A stretch of DNA of 64,000 nt from assembly GCF_027580225.2 (NCBI RefSeq), contig NC_073354.2, forward strand, positions 24,387,001 to 24,451,000. The letters are read 5' to 3'. The notes below the pieces were generated by a model, which was not told the origin of the DNA, searched no databases, and worked only from the letters and a program-made list of their open reading frames with translations. This DNA comes from Misgurnus anguillicaudatus (Eukaryota > Chordata > Actinopteri > Cypriniformes > Cobitidae). Below are positions 9,465 through 21,985 of the stretch, piece by piece. Numbering within the stretch: the stretch's first letter is position 1; each line of letters begins with the position of its first letter. Both the position numbers and the translations under genes were made by a program.

Positions 9465-12400
9465 ATGGCTGGGCAGCAGTTTCAGTACGACGACAGTGGC
9501 AACACTTTTTTCTATTTCCTCACGTCTTTTGTGGGACTAATAGTTATCCCAGCCACCTATTACCTTTGGCCTCGGGATCAGAATGCGGGTAAGGCCCCAT
9601 ATGCTAATGCTCAACTAGCTAACCAGTTACCTGCAGCTTGATGATCAGTTCTTGTAACCAGATGTGACCTCTGTGAGGACTATTATTTGACGTTGTATCA
9701 CGAAAATATAATCCAACGTATAATAAATCAATTTAATGAGGGCTGAGGGTAGACGCAAGAATGATTGACACCAAGGCAGTCGTGATTTTGTTTATTTGCA
9801 GCATTAGCAGCTGTGGAAATCTATATTAGTTAAAATTCTTATTGTGTTTTGATAATGCCACTGTCGAATTTTAAGTATTATGTGAATAGGAATTGAACAA
9901 ATCACGACAATGTACTACTTCACCAATCGCACTGTTCACTCAAAGCGCCGTGTTATCCGAAGAGATAAACTCTAGCCTGTCATACATGTTGCTCAATGCA
10001 AACATAATTTTACTGGGGCGAAACGTCGCGTTTAATGGGCGATCCGAGTCAAGAAAGATTTTTCGACAAAGGCTCGTCTTTTTTGTAAGCTTAGATATAA
10101 ACATTAAGCTTGATTTAGCTATCCAATTATATAGTAAATAGAAGAATCATCTGGCATCTCATATATGCAATGGTTATCCTCTGTTTTTTTTTTAGCGTAT
10201 ATGGCTTACTTTGTTGACATTATACGTAACATCTGTTAGATGTTAGTTTTTTATGTCTGCATGAGATTCAGTGCTACTTTTCGTGTTGTTTTACAAAATG
10301 TTGCTGCAAAGGCATCTGTTCAGTTGGTCATGATGGTTGTTTCATCTTCGTGAGAACTGATCGACCATTTCTTCTAGATTTATGAGGCATTACACCTTTA
10401 AAGTTGTATTTATTTCTAATCATATTAACATGTTACATCAATACTTTCTGTGATGGTATTTTTTGAATCTGAAAAAATGTTTCATTGGTGTTTCAGCTCA
10501 TAATGGCTAATTTTTCCCTGTCCACAAATAAAAAATTTTTTGTGATATGATACCTTTAAATACTTATGTTGAGATTTTGTCACACTTGCAAGCAGATCAC
10601 GTAATCTGAGATCACATTCAGATAAAGCACATTTTGAATATAGTATTTGTAATAAGTGATAGACTGATATATCAGCCGATAGTTTTTTATTTATTTATCG
10701 TAATCGGCCAATAAATCTTTCTGTTTCTTAAATTTGTTGTTCCTAATGAGAAGACACAGATGTAAAGCCAGAGTCTGACAGACATTAAAATGATCAATCA
10801 TTATTCGCTTTTTAACGTGTCGTCAGACAATTTACATTGTGTTATGAGGAGTCAGAAGTACTTTAAAATGGTAAATTTATAAATCTTATGCATGAAAAAT
10901 GTTTATTCACCAATTTTATATTTGTCTCTGATTTACTGTAATCGGCCACATTGCTTGCTTAAAGGTACACTCCACTTTTTTTTGAAAATATGCTCATTTT
11001 CCTTTTTGGTCAGCTGAGATCAGCTGATCTCCGGGTATGGCGGTACCAGTTTTAGCCGATATGGGTAGGAACTATACTCTCATTTCAGTATAATTATCAA
11101 AAACTTTGCTGCCGTACCATGGCTGCAGCAGGCGCAATGATATTACGCAGTGCCTGAAAATAGCCCCTGCTATTGAAAGTTACCAAGGGGACTATTTTCG
11201 GGCACTGCGTAATATCATTGCGCCTGCTGCAGCCGTGGTACGGCAGCAAAGTCCTTGATTATTACGCCAGAATGAGAGTAAAGACCAATGGTCTAATCAG
11301 GTTCAACGAATTACGCTAAGCTATACTAAAAGTGGTACTGCCAGACTTCCTGAATGGATTCCAAAACGGTAAAATCGAGTGTCCCTTTAATATCGTATTT
11401 GGCAATTTAAAACCCCATATCAATCGACAACAGTTTTTGCACATAAAATATCAGATGTATTAATATAGTAATCATTCAGTACCAGAGTAAACATCAAAAT
11501 GCCAAGGTACAATACCATACAACTTTATTGTCATCCAATGTTAAAATATTTCTCTTTGACCACAGCAGCAATACGAAACAAAACACATACAATATAGTTA
11601 TTACTATTTTAGGCTATCATTATCATTTCACACCATTTATTTGGTAGCGACTTTATGTTTGCATGCCACACGTAAACCAGATAAGACAAAATGCTGTCCT
11701 TTTCCTGACTGTTGTCTCTTTTGTAAATTGCCAGAACAATTGCGGTTAAAGTCTTTACGAAGAGTTCATGGAAGATGTCTGTGGTATCGCCTTCGGCTTA
11801 TGAAATCACAGCAGAGCATTGTTCCAACACTAAAGTAAGTGATTGTGATTGTTTCTGCATGTCATTGGAAAGGGTTTTTTTTGAACGTACGAATTACTCA
11901 ATAATAGTTATGCTGTGTAGCAATAATGGGTGTCCTGTCCGGCTTTCTCATTATTACACATACTGAAAGGCAGTGGGTGGGACATGAGGTGATGATGTAA
12001 GATTAGGGGTTGATGTGTTGCTATAAAAGCATTCGCTGGTGCATTCGTATGTGTGAAATTGTGAAAGTTAATGCTTAAATAAATATATATCAGCTGTCTT
12101 ATTTGTGTAGTTAAATACTACATGGTTTTATTTCCCCTGTGTCATCTTAGAAAAGCAGCCCTGTTGTTTGGGTGGGCAGTATTTCTTCTCCTGGCTTATA
12201 AGGTGTCTAAATTAGATCGAGAGTACCAGGAATATAACCCCTATGAGGTCCTCAACCTGGAAGCAGTAAGGACTCGATTGTTTTTTTCCTTCTTCATATT
12301 CACATTCGGTCATTTTAATTTCTGTAATGCTTCTTTATAAGTCACTGATGTGTTGTGTTTGTCTTTAGGGTGCATCTGTCGCTGAGATTAAGAAGCAGTA

Positions 12401-15400
12401 CAGAGTGCTGTCTCTAAAACACCATCCTGATAAAGGAGGAGATGAGGCCACGTTCATGAAGCTTGCTAAAGCTTACTCAGCGTAAGAATGCTGTTGCCAC
12501 CCATTTCAGTCATGTTGCCCTTTAGATTTAATGCAGTGTTATTTATAGCTGTCGCAGCTCTTTAAACATAAGCCTTTGTTGGTTATGTGGTGTGTAAATA
12601 ATTGTACAGGACAAGGAAGTTGTTTAGAAGAAGTATCAATCAAGGGTTTTGTAATATTTGTATTTATATCCACGCTTGTATTTTCTCAGTTTGACTAATG
12701 AGGAATCACGGAGAAACTGGGAGACTTACGGCAACCCAGATGGCCCCAGAGGTGAGGACCTTTAAATTTCGTTATCCCAGTGTTTCATAGCGTCATTATT
12801 CCATCTTTTCTCTGTTTTTTCTTTTGATTAGTTACAAGTTTTGGAATCGCTCTTCCTGCGTGGATTGTCGACCAGAAAAATTCTATGCTGGTAAACCTCA
12901 TCGACTCAGTTTTGGACTTTTTTTGTCAATTTTTAACTATAATTGAAATGATGCTATTTTGTGTCCTCAGGTGCTGCTGGTCTATGGATTAGCTTTTATG
13001 GTCATACTTCCTGTGGTTGTGGTGAGTCCAGTCTTCTAGTAACAAATAACATCTTGTTTACTTATTAGTTGATATAGTTATTAGTTTATAGCGAAATTTT
13101 TGGAAACCGTACAACAGCTTGTATTCATTCGTGCATTAATGTACGTGCATGTGTGTTTAGGGTACATGGTGGTACCGTTCCATACGCTACAGCGGTGATC
13201 AGATCCTGATCAACACAACCCAGCTTTTCATGCACTTTATGTACAAAACACCTACGATGAACATGAAACGTAAGTCAATCCTCTTTAGTGTGCAGGATTT
13301 AGGTTATCTGTAAATATAAAAACAAACTATGCCCTAGTGCTGTTCAGATTTCTTTAGTGTCTCTAGTCTGAATCTCTCCTCTGCTTGAAACGATTGGGAA
13401 TGGTGTTGACAGCGGCGTTTGAGTTTGATCCTCGTAGCAACAAAGAAGCTATTATAAGACCAACAGACAACATAGAAGTTCCCCAGGTGAAGTAGTTCAC
13501 ACATAAATATATTTGAAGAGTTTGGTTCCAAAACGAACGCAATAAATCCATTTTGACTAATTTTGGTAAAAACGTGTTTTCTATACCAAGAAAGTGACAA
13601 AATGAAAACCCCTATTTTCTGTTACAAATGTTCACACAAGCATTTTTAGGTTATAAAAACATAACAAATTCAAATCTATAATTTTATTTTCAAAGATTTA
13701 TTATAAAATGCTATAAATCTATTGAATCAATATATAAATGTGCATTCATGTTATATTCATTTAGTTGACTAGTGGTATACACTGATTAAAAAAAAAATCA
13801 ACATTAATGGAATTATTTAAAACACTTACTCTGTCATATTAAGAACACTGACATTGCTGCTGACATCCTTGGGATGTCGTCGCTGAACTTTTTTGACAGC
13901 GATCAGCTGTAAAATGTTTTGGTCCTGCTCGATTTTTGTTGGCATTTGTTAATGAAAAATTTTTCATAAGATCCCCTGGGGTCAATGTGTTAGCATGACA
14001 GAAGCTTGATGCTGTTGGGAGTACAAGCAACAGCCGTCTTTTTCCTTCGACTGAGTGCCTCTCACGTAAATTATAAATTAGATTTTGATGGCTAACGTTT
14101 CTTCCCCGCCACAGAAAACCACCACAGGTTTATCAATGCCGTCAAAAGTATTATTTTGTTTGTTTGTTGATCGTGAAGTACAAAGTAGATGAGGAAAACT
14201 AGGATTCTGTGTGTATTCAGTGTGCCCTCGTTGTTTACAATTCGTGGAATGATGCGCTGTGATTTGTGGAGTGGATTTATTGCATTCTGCAGAAAAGGAG
14301 GAGTGGCGTTTATCGCGCTTTGGGAAAAAAGGGAGAAAAGATGACAGAACAACTCGGCGGATATTGGATTTTGCGTAAAATTAAGAATTTACTTTTTCAT
14401 ACTGACCAGATACAATACTGATTTTGGCAGTAACTCATAAAAAACATATATATAAAACGTATTTTATGTATGTACTGTAGAAAGGTTTTTGTGTCGTGTG
14501 TGCTTGACATAAGCGGCCTGTGGATGATCTTCTTTATATTTCTAATGCTGAGCATAATGCATCTCTCTTTGCAGTTGATTCGGGAGCTGGGAAACATTAA
14601 TGTTAAGAAGAAGGAGCCTCCGTTTTGCTATCCCTACAGTCTAAAGGCACGAGTCTTATTACTAACACACCTTGCTAGGATGGAGGTTTCTGAGAATATA
14701 GAGGAGGGTATGAATTTAAATCGCACACACCTTTTTACATATATTGACATTTGGGTCAGTGACATAAATGGTTTGGCAAATAAATTTTTTTAAATTTGTT
14801 TTAAGGCATGCATCAAATTTATTTCAATGCAAATTGTATTTATGTTAATTTTATGCAATAAAAAATTACATTTGCAGCATTTTTATAAAAGTTAAGACTG
14901 AATGGACCTGAAATTGTCAAATGGTGTAATCGCTAGAGATGCTCCGATCAGCATTTTTGGGGCCGATCACCGATTACCGATCACCAAGATCATGATCTGC
15001 CGATCGCCGATCAGTGCCGATCACAGAATGGCAGTGGAATGGGAATCTTTTATCTATAATCTAGCAGAGTTTACACCATTTGTAGAAATAAAACTAACTA
15101 TAAATTAGGTATATTATTGTTTTAATAGAGAATCAAATAAATAAGCACAACAAATATTTCTTCTTGCAAAGAGAAATGTAATATGCCTTTAAAAAGGTTT
15201 ATGTCTGTTAAAAGTAATTAAAATAAAACACTTCACAGTCTTTACTGTATGAATTAAATATACACGCATTCGTATGAAGTACAACAGTTCTTCAATGATG
15301 AGCAGAGAGTAATTTTATTGAGAGATGAATTAGGTTACTGTAGCTTTAAGACGTGGGAGAGATCATTCTCTTCACGTGCACTGATGACCGGCTGCTGTGT

Positions 15401-18400
15401 ATACGTGAGGCGGGTGTCCGCAAACAAGAGCAGCTGTGAGGAAAATGGAAGTTTAAACCTTCAAAACTTTAAAACGAATGCAAGTAATAAACTTTCGACA
15501 TGAGGATGCAATTGTCCGCGATAGATATGTGTTGTATACGCTGTTTGATAGGGATGTGAAGACGAATTGCGCTGAGGACCAGAGCGCGTCCTCATAGTCC
15601 GCAAACAAGAGCAGCTGTGAGGAAAATGGATGTTTAAACCTTCAAAACTTTAAAACGAATGCAAGTAATAAACTTTCGGCACGAGGATGCAATTGTCCGC
15701 GATAGATATGTGTTGTATACGCTGTTCATTTGTAGCAGAGATGTGTGTGTTGCGTGTCCTCATAGAAAATACGCATATCTCTGTAAATGCAGAGAGGGAA
15801 ATCACGTCACACATGAGCAATGGGTTACAAAATGCTCGCACTGTGTAAAATGTTCTCTAATTGCAGCCGCATCAGGAACGCTATGATGACAAAAGTAAAC
15901 AGAAAAATCGGCTCATGAGATCGGCAAATTTAGTGAGTGCCGATCGCGTCATTTAATGCCGTTATCGGCCGATTACGATCGGCGGCCGATCGATTGGAGC
16001 ATCACTAGTAATCGCCAATTGCACCAAAGAATAAAATATATATAAAATATTTTATCCACCTTGATGGCATGTAAGCATTCATAAATTAAAAAAAAATAAT
16101 AATAATTTTATTAGTTGTTTCTAAATGTAAATTTTAATGCGTTTTTGTAATATTTGTCCTGACATATGCTGAAAACATCTCTGTTTTCTAAATAATCTTT
16201 GACAAATGATGTAAAAATGTATGTAAAAAAATCATATTACACTTAACTAGAAGATTAAAATTTATTCCACATTTTTTATATATTTAAATAAAAAAAAAAA
16301 CAGTACACCAATAGTTACACCAATTGACACAGAATGTTACACCACATTGACATGTTTGCAGTTATCCCTCAAATATTTTTTCACAATGAAATAAAACCAA
16401 AAATTTTAGACTTGGTCCTCAAAAAAGAGAATGTATGCAAGTAATCTGCAAATTTATTTAGAAATTTTAACCTGTTACATTTAATTTATCCATATAGACA
16501 CAAAATAATTAATGTCACGTCATTGACCCATATTTTTGGCGATCAGATAATTATATGGATTAAATAAATTATTGTTAATTTATTTTCTGGGACTTTTATC
16601 CAAAGCTGCTATTCGAGCTGTACATTAAATAATACATTATTCTCATATATATTCTCTATAGTGCCATGGTCTGCCAGTTGTGCTAGTTGTTTATAACACA
16701 TGGTCAGTAACATGTTGATTTGGTTTTGTTTATTTAAGTATGTTTAAGTCAAATTTTTTATCCCTTTCAGATCAAAGGTTTGTGATAAAGAAGTGTCCTG
16801 CCTTACTACAAGAAATGATCAATGTTGGCTGTCAACTTACCATGATGGCAACCAGTAGAGGAGGTGATTTCACTTATAAACTCAGATTTTCACTAATAAA
16901 AGATGTATGACTAAACTGGTGTGTGATTGTGTAGGCCTTCGGGCTCCCAGGCTGACATCCATAGAGAACTGCATGAAGCTCTCTCAGATGGTGGTTCAGG
17001 GTCTACAGGAGGCCAAGTCTCCTCTCTTGCAGTTGCCTCATTTTGAAGAGGAGCATCTCCGATACTGCATCTCTAAAAAGGTATCAATTCAACTTTTTTT
17101 TATAGTGATCCTATAGTTGATAAGAAGAGTATATACTGTGGGAATATTTTGGGATTTATTCAAAATTATAGTCATGCGCACATACAGTTAAACTATGGTT
17201 ACTATGCCAGATGAATGTGGCACCTGACTGTCTCACTTTTTCAGTATAAGGTGCGGACGCTGCAGGATCTGGTGAGTCTTAAGGACTCTGACAGAAGAAA
17301 CATGTTGAGGTTCCTCGGAGAGGAGAAATATGATGAGGTCATGGCTGTCCTCGGCAGCTTCCCTTACCTCCACATGGAAAGCAAACTTCAAGGTAGGTTG
17401 CTTGTATCTTCAAGTGATCAAAAATGACAATTGCTTGTGATTTATGTACTTGATGTTTGTGGGTGTTTTATCATTCCACAGTGCTGGATGATGAAGACAG
17501 CCATAACATCACAGCAGGCTCCATCGTCACAGTTACGGTCACCTTGACGAGGAAGAGGATGTCTGTGAGTAGCACATTTATAAGATTGTTGTTTGGACGT
17601 AGGGACCTGATTATGGTTGTGGTGCTGTTACAACAGGCTTCCACAAGAGGTCACTGCTAAGCCTGTTTCAGCAAGTCTTATTTGATCAAATTGTATTGAA
17701 TTAGAGCAAATGCATTGCACCGAACAATGCCCTACGACGTTATGTTTGTGTTTAGGAGATGTTCGAGAAGGAGGAGACCCCACAGGTGCCTGCAGAAGAA
17801 GCTAATACAGAGGAGGTTGTGGTATTTCTGTTTAATTTGCTACATGTACATCAAAGATCATTTAAAAATAAGTAAATCTATTTGGTTCTAATACTTGTCA
17901 TTTGCAGCAAGGTGATGCCAAAAACAAAGTAAAAGTTTGGCAAAACAAGAATAAAGGAGCTAAAAAATCAGCCAAGTCCAAAAAGAAAAAACTGACTAAG
18001 AAGAAACCAGTCACACAACCAAGTGTGCAAGTAAAGGGAGACAAGACCAAACAGGCCAATGGCAATGTGGCAGGAAATGTAAGGAGCCAATCGGAACTCT
18101 AGATACGTTTGACTGCTTGTCTATTGTGATAAATGACGTGCTTGCACCTTCTTCATCCACAGGAAGTTGTTGCTGCTTCAAAAGAGGAAGAGGATGAACT
18201 CTCTGATAAAGGCAGCGAATCAGACGAGCCAGAGGGAAACAAGGACTCGCCCAGTGAAAGAGACGAAGAGAGTGACAAGCAGAGCGACACTGAGGGGGAT
18301 GAGATAGCCGGAGATGATGAGGAGGTGTGTGTGATGATTGATTTAAAGTGGCATTTGATGCGATTATGAAAAAACGCCTAATAGCATCTTTTCTGAAGGA

Positions 18401-21400
18401 ATGGGAGGCCCTGCAACAGAGCATTCAACGCCGAGAGAGGGCGTTACTGGAGACCAAGTCAAAAATCACACACCCTGTCTACAGCTTGTACTTCCCTGAA
18501 GAGAAGCAGGAGTGGTGGTGGCTCTATATCGCTGATAGGAAGGAGCAGACGCTAGTGTCTATGCCCAACCATGTGTGCACGCTCAGAGACACAGAGGAGG
18601 TTAGTAGTGCCACTTTAATCGTAAAAGGATCCCAATCTTGATTCAAACACCCACCCAATTTCACCTGTCTAATAAACCTTTGCCAAAAATCATACCGGAA
18701 CATTCAAATATGTTGCACCTGCCACTGAGCCAGAAAAAGCAGTTATCATGTACAGGTATAATATCATTTTTTTTTCTTTTTGCTTTGCAAATAATTAAAC
18801 CATCACAGAAGTACTGGAGTGTCAGTTTGCATATAAACACTGATCTAGGATCTAAAAAGAGCAAACACCATTTGAAAGTTACTTGTCGCTTGAAGTTAAA
18901 GAGTATTGTTCGATTTATGTTTTTACATTCCTTTGGGTGTGTAAGTGTGTATTAGTACATGTTAACGATATGCAAAAGGTACAAACCCCAAAGTAAATGA
19001 TGACGCCAGTTTTTGTCTCCAACGTAAATCTCTTTTCTTGGACTACAACAAACACACAGATTGTAGGCAACAGTTTACTCCCTGGGATTGGTAATGTAGG
19101 CAAGACCGACATTATCATAATTCCTCCTGCTTGGACTCGCAGCCTGTAAATTTACTCCTGTTAGCATTGCGTTGTCACCGAATCTTGCAACCATAGTAAG
19201 GAGGGTCACATTTCCGTCTGACGTCAGATGTATTCAGGCCAATAAACGTACAGATCAGCTGGCCAATCAGAGACACGGAGCTTTTCAAATCCGTGCGTTT
19301 CAGGAAGAGCGTGAAATCTGGAGCTACAAAAATGTACGATATGTGGAAAAATAATGTGTTTTTTAACCACAAACCACGCTAACATTATATTATACAAAAT
19401 ACATAAAATAATGTTTGTTTTTTTAGCAATGCAATAGGTGCTCTTTAAGATTGTGTCAGTTACATTGCTTTGCCACCAGGTGGCGAAAAGTGACTGTTAA
19501 AAATGTATTTGTATTTATCATTGAATCGTTAATTAAAGAGATTGATAAAAAAAATGCAGATTCATCCAGAATTTAAAAAGTCAAGTATTTATGAAAGTAT
19601 CGTTGAATTAAGCCCCCCATTGCCCAAAAGACCCCCCCCCCACTCACTCTATTTCTACCTTATAGTAATAGAACGTATTAGAGCTTGGCATGACTAGACA
19701 GATGCATATTCATTGCAAAATAACCAAACAATACGAAATATGTTGATTTTTGGTTGTTTTATCCTATTTTTATGCTTTTTGTTTTTCATTTTGAATCATT
19801 TTAAATGAATGGTTTACCCAAAAATAAAAATTCTGTCATAATGTTCTCATCCTCATGTTGTTCTAGATCTGTAGGAATGAATTTTTTCTGATGAACACAA
19901 AAGAAGATATTTTGATAAATGATGGCCGGATTTTAACAATTGACTTCCATAGTAGGATAAAAAATACAATGGAATTCAATGGCTACCGTCAACTGTGTGC
20001 TTACCATCATTTATCAAAATATCTTATTTTGTGTTCATTAGAAAAAGAAATTCATACAGGTTAAGAACAATATGAGGATAAGACCGAATTTTAATTTTTG
20101 GGTGAACTATCCCTTTAAGTCATGTTAAGGTCTCTTTGGAAGTCTGTTAAGCCCCCCTTGCGGGCCCTAGCCTCCTGGTTGAGAAACATTTAAATGGATT
20201 TAAATTAAGGAAATGATTCAAATCAATGAAACATTTATAAAGGAACTGCAACAATTAATATTTGGGCAGCTTCTTAAATTATGTAAATTACATTTTGTTA
20301 AGTTGCTATTCAGAATCATGGGAGAATTGTTTATTTGATTAAAAACTACTGTGATTCTTAGTTTATCCAGAATCAATCAGCTCTAGGGTTAGGTGACCAC
20401 CACTTGTTTGCTCTTTCCCATTTTTTATTTAATTTAACGTTTTATTTTATTGTAAATTTCTTTTCTTTTTTCAAAGGAAGAGATGAAAAAATGTAGATTG
20501 TCTTAATAAGTTGTTAATTGTGGCAGTGAGTTGTCGTGCTGGGATTGAATAATGCTTTCCTCTTGAGTGCATAGTCCCATTTGAGATGATGCAAGATTTT
20601 CATGCTAATCATTAAATACTTTTTTGCAAATCTTGGGAAGGGAAACTAATGCATTCAGAGCTTAAAATCATTATGGCAAAAGCAAATCAGTAGAATTTTT
20701 GCAGTGTGCTGCCATTTTAATGCAGTTAAAAGGATGGATAATAATAGAACGTGAATGTTTTACGTGTGTGTGTGTGTGTGTGAGAGAGAGAGAAAGAGAG
20801 ATGTGTTTGTGTGGCTGGCTGAGTGCTGTGAGCTGCATAGATTTCGGCGCAGCAGTTTTCCCCGTAGCCTGTTGCCAGGCAACCTCCATACTGCAGTCTC
20901 TGTCTGGCTAGCAGTCAGCCAGACGCCTGTCATAATTCTGTCTGACATAGCGGGTGCTTCCTCTCTGTGAGAAGCATGAGAATATAAGGATGTAAACAAA
21001 AGGAACATAAATCTCCCCCGTATCTCTGTATTACTCCTCCGTATTCACAGCGTTATCACATTTCGCTGAGCTTGCGGTTGCGTCACCAATGACTGTAAAC
21101 TTCCTGTTTGTCTTAGGTTGAACTGAAATTCCCCGCTCCATCCAAAACTGGAAACTATCAATATTCTGTGATCCTCAGATCAGATTCTTACATGGGATTA
21201 GATCAGATCAAGCCGCTTAAGGTAAGGTTTTGTTTGTCAGGATGGATTTTGTTTGTTTCTTTATTTACTATATCTTTGTTTTGATTTTTTCCAGCTGGAG
21301 GTTCATGAAGCCAAGGCTATAATGGATAACCACCCACAGTGGGATATACCAGAAACTGAGGAAGAGGAGGATGACCAGGAAGACAGTGATGGTATTGAAG

Positions 21401-21432
21401 AGTCTGAGGAAGATGACGAAGACAACGACTAA
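9465..21432 (+). CDS. sec63: Translocation protein SEC63 (20 coding exons)
   Basis: Exons: 9465-9588, 11735-11834, 12151-12265, 12369-12481, 12690-12751, 12832-12890, 12971-13021, 13161-13269, 13392-13486, 14575-14707, 16771-16863, 16935-17080, 17245-17392, 17482-17564, 17756-17821, 17908-18078, 18163-18324, 18399-18599, 21117-21221, 21295-21432. Together they encode 757 residues (human about 760) in frame. SEC63 is an ER-membrane J protein that recruits BiP to the SEC61 channel with SEC62. Visible features: MAGQQFQYDDSGNTF start, membrane spans near 15-35, 76-95 and 192-210, a lumenal J domain with intact HPD at 132-134 (SLKHHPDKGGDE), a Brl/Sec63 domain from about 210, a lysine-rich stretch (KSKKKKLTKKK), an acidic stretch, SLYFPEEKQEWWWLYIADRK and an acidic tail ending DDEDND. 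All introns are GT-AG except intron 8, which ends AC as written. The 3' end of exon 15 could instead be 17815. Confidence 0.96.
9589..11734 (+). other. sec63 intron 1
   Basis: AT-rich intron. It holds a TIR element at 10959-11390 and, near 10660-10720, fragments with ATCGGCC words that resemble ends of older DNA transposons. No exon was seen. Confidence 0.7.
10959..11390. mobile_element. MITE ending TTAAAGG...CCTTTAA with a long internal hairpin
   Basis: Ends are TTAAAGGTACACTCCACTTT and CGAGTGTCCCTTTAA, inverted counterparts. Inside, 11103-11255 is a long near-perfect inverted repeat: CTTTGCTGCCGTACCATGG, CAGCAGGCGCAATGATATTA and GCACTGCGTAATATCATTGC pair around 11175-11190. It has no coding capacity. 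A transcript across it would form a hairpin of some 70 bp. Confidence 0.8.
13270..13391 (+). other. sec63 intron 8 with GT-AC boundaries
   Basis: Exon 8 ends ATGAAAC before GTAAGTC. Exon 9 must start GATTGGG to restore the conserved MKR-L-MVL frame. The intron would then end TTGAAAC rather than AG, after a good pyrimidine tract (TCTCTCCTCTGCTT). The nearest upstream AGs (13357, 13366) are in the wrong phase and give an immediate stop. Confidence 0.6.
13487..14574 (+). other. sec63 intron 9
   Basis: AT-rich intron with decayed dispersed-repeat fragments: 13500-13610 (TTTGGTTCCAAAACGAA) and 14100-14350 (GTTTACAATTCGTGGAATGA, GGAGTGGCGTTTATCGCG). The first is related to sequence near 2760. No coding exon was recognised. 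Confidence 0.5.
14770..16535. repeat. Dispersed repeat R1, copy A, split by a hAT insertion
   Basis: Flanks of the insertion (GGCATGCATCAAATTTATTTC ... GACTGAATGGACC before; GCACCAAAGAATAAAATATA ... CACGTCATTGACCC after) match copy B at about 47028-49232 in the same order and orientation. Without insertions each copy is roughly 650-700 bp. I cannot assign the family. It lies in sec63 intron 10. Confidence 0.8.
14934..16007. mobile_element. Non-autonomous hAT element, 8-bp target duplication
   Basis: Ends are TAGAGATGCTCCGATC and, reverse-complemented, TAGTGATGCTCCAATC. It is flanked by identical GTAATCGC at 14926-14933 and 16008-16015, the 8-bp duplication typical of hAT elements. The element is 1074 bp and I see no transposase. 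Internally a 129-bp segment is duplicated (15417-15545 and 15597-15725). Copy B of the host repeat has the empty site GTAACCGC near 47492. Confidence 0.92.
18974..19448 (-). mobile_element. MITE, CAATAGGTGCTCTTTAA family (copy 1)
   Basis: In reverse complement it matches 58319-58791 throughout (for example TTGTAGTCCAA...AGAG, GCTAACAGGAGT, TGACGTCAG). Its ends resemble TTAAAGAGCACCTATT and its inverted partner. It is about 475 bp, non-coding, in sec63 intron 18. Confidence 0.85.
19803..20118. mobile_element. Fold-back MITE, GGTTTACCCAAAAATAAAAA family
   Basis: The left end GGTTTACCCAAAAATAAAAA pairs with the right end TTTTTGGGTGAACTATCCC. Internal halves also pair (AAAAGAAGATATTTTGATAA with TTATCAAAATATC). 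A shorter relative lies at 32960-33180. This pattern is very common in cyprinid genomes. Confidence 0.8.
20810..20985. promoter_or_regulatory. GC-richer island with X-box-like palindrome GTTGCCAGGCAAC
   Basis: The 13-mer at 20871-20883 is a perfect inverted pair of GTTGCC half-sites, matching the RFX-factor X-box pattern. Nearby, TCTGGCTAGCAGTCAGCCAGA is another palindromic stretch. The island is non-repetitive and GC-richer than the intron around it. A regulatory role is inference. Confidence 0.4.
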
Positions 21433-21484
21433 ATCAGTCAATTCATATAAACTTGAGCACAGCTCAGACACCCATGTGCCCACT

Positions 21485-21520
<36 letters not shown>

Positions 21521-21985
21521 TGTATAGCCCCAGACCTTTGACGTCTTTTGTGTCTTCTTCTGGGTCTCCGCACGCAGGAGGATGCTGATGCCCCATGTTC
21601 CTGTTTAAAACACAGGAATCACAGATCTGTCCGAACCTCTTCTTTGAACCATAAGACTTGAGGAACTATTGCTTATTTTTTCCCCACATTCATCCGGTCA
21701 TTATCAGTGGGTTGTCGGAATGGTTGTCTGTGGGGTCCAGCCGTGTCTCAGATTTCTCACCATTTCACAAAAGGTGTTTGACCAACCAACACGTCAAAAA
21801 AATAAAAACCAGGTTAGAGCTGAAAAATCGCACACCTCACGACTGTCATTTTTCAGTGTCTGATGATACTTCAAGGGTATTTTCTACCTTATTTTGTAGT
21901 TTTGTGTAGATTAGAGTTCAGATTTACCAGGTGTTTCCACTTTTTATGAGGCTGTGTGAAGTATAATCTGGAGTGAACCACATAT

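Larger units (their letters stand above)
18600..21116 (+). other. sec63 intron 18, the longest sec63 intron
   Basis: It contains MITEs at 18974-19448 and 19803-20118, a TG/GA tract at 20765-20801, and a GC-richer stretch at 20810-20985 with an X-box-like palindrome. No alternative coding exon was seen. Confidence 0.7.

Noticed and set aside
14934..16007. Coding frames inside the hAT element (up to 75 codons)
   Set aside because: No hAT transposase motif is present. The frames partly overlap the internal duplication.
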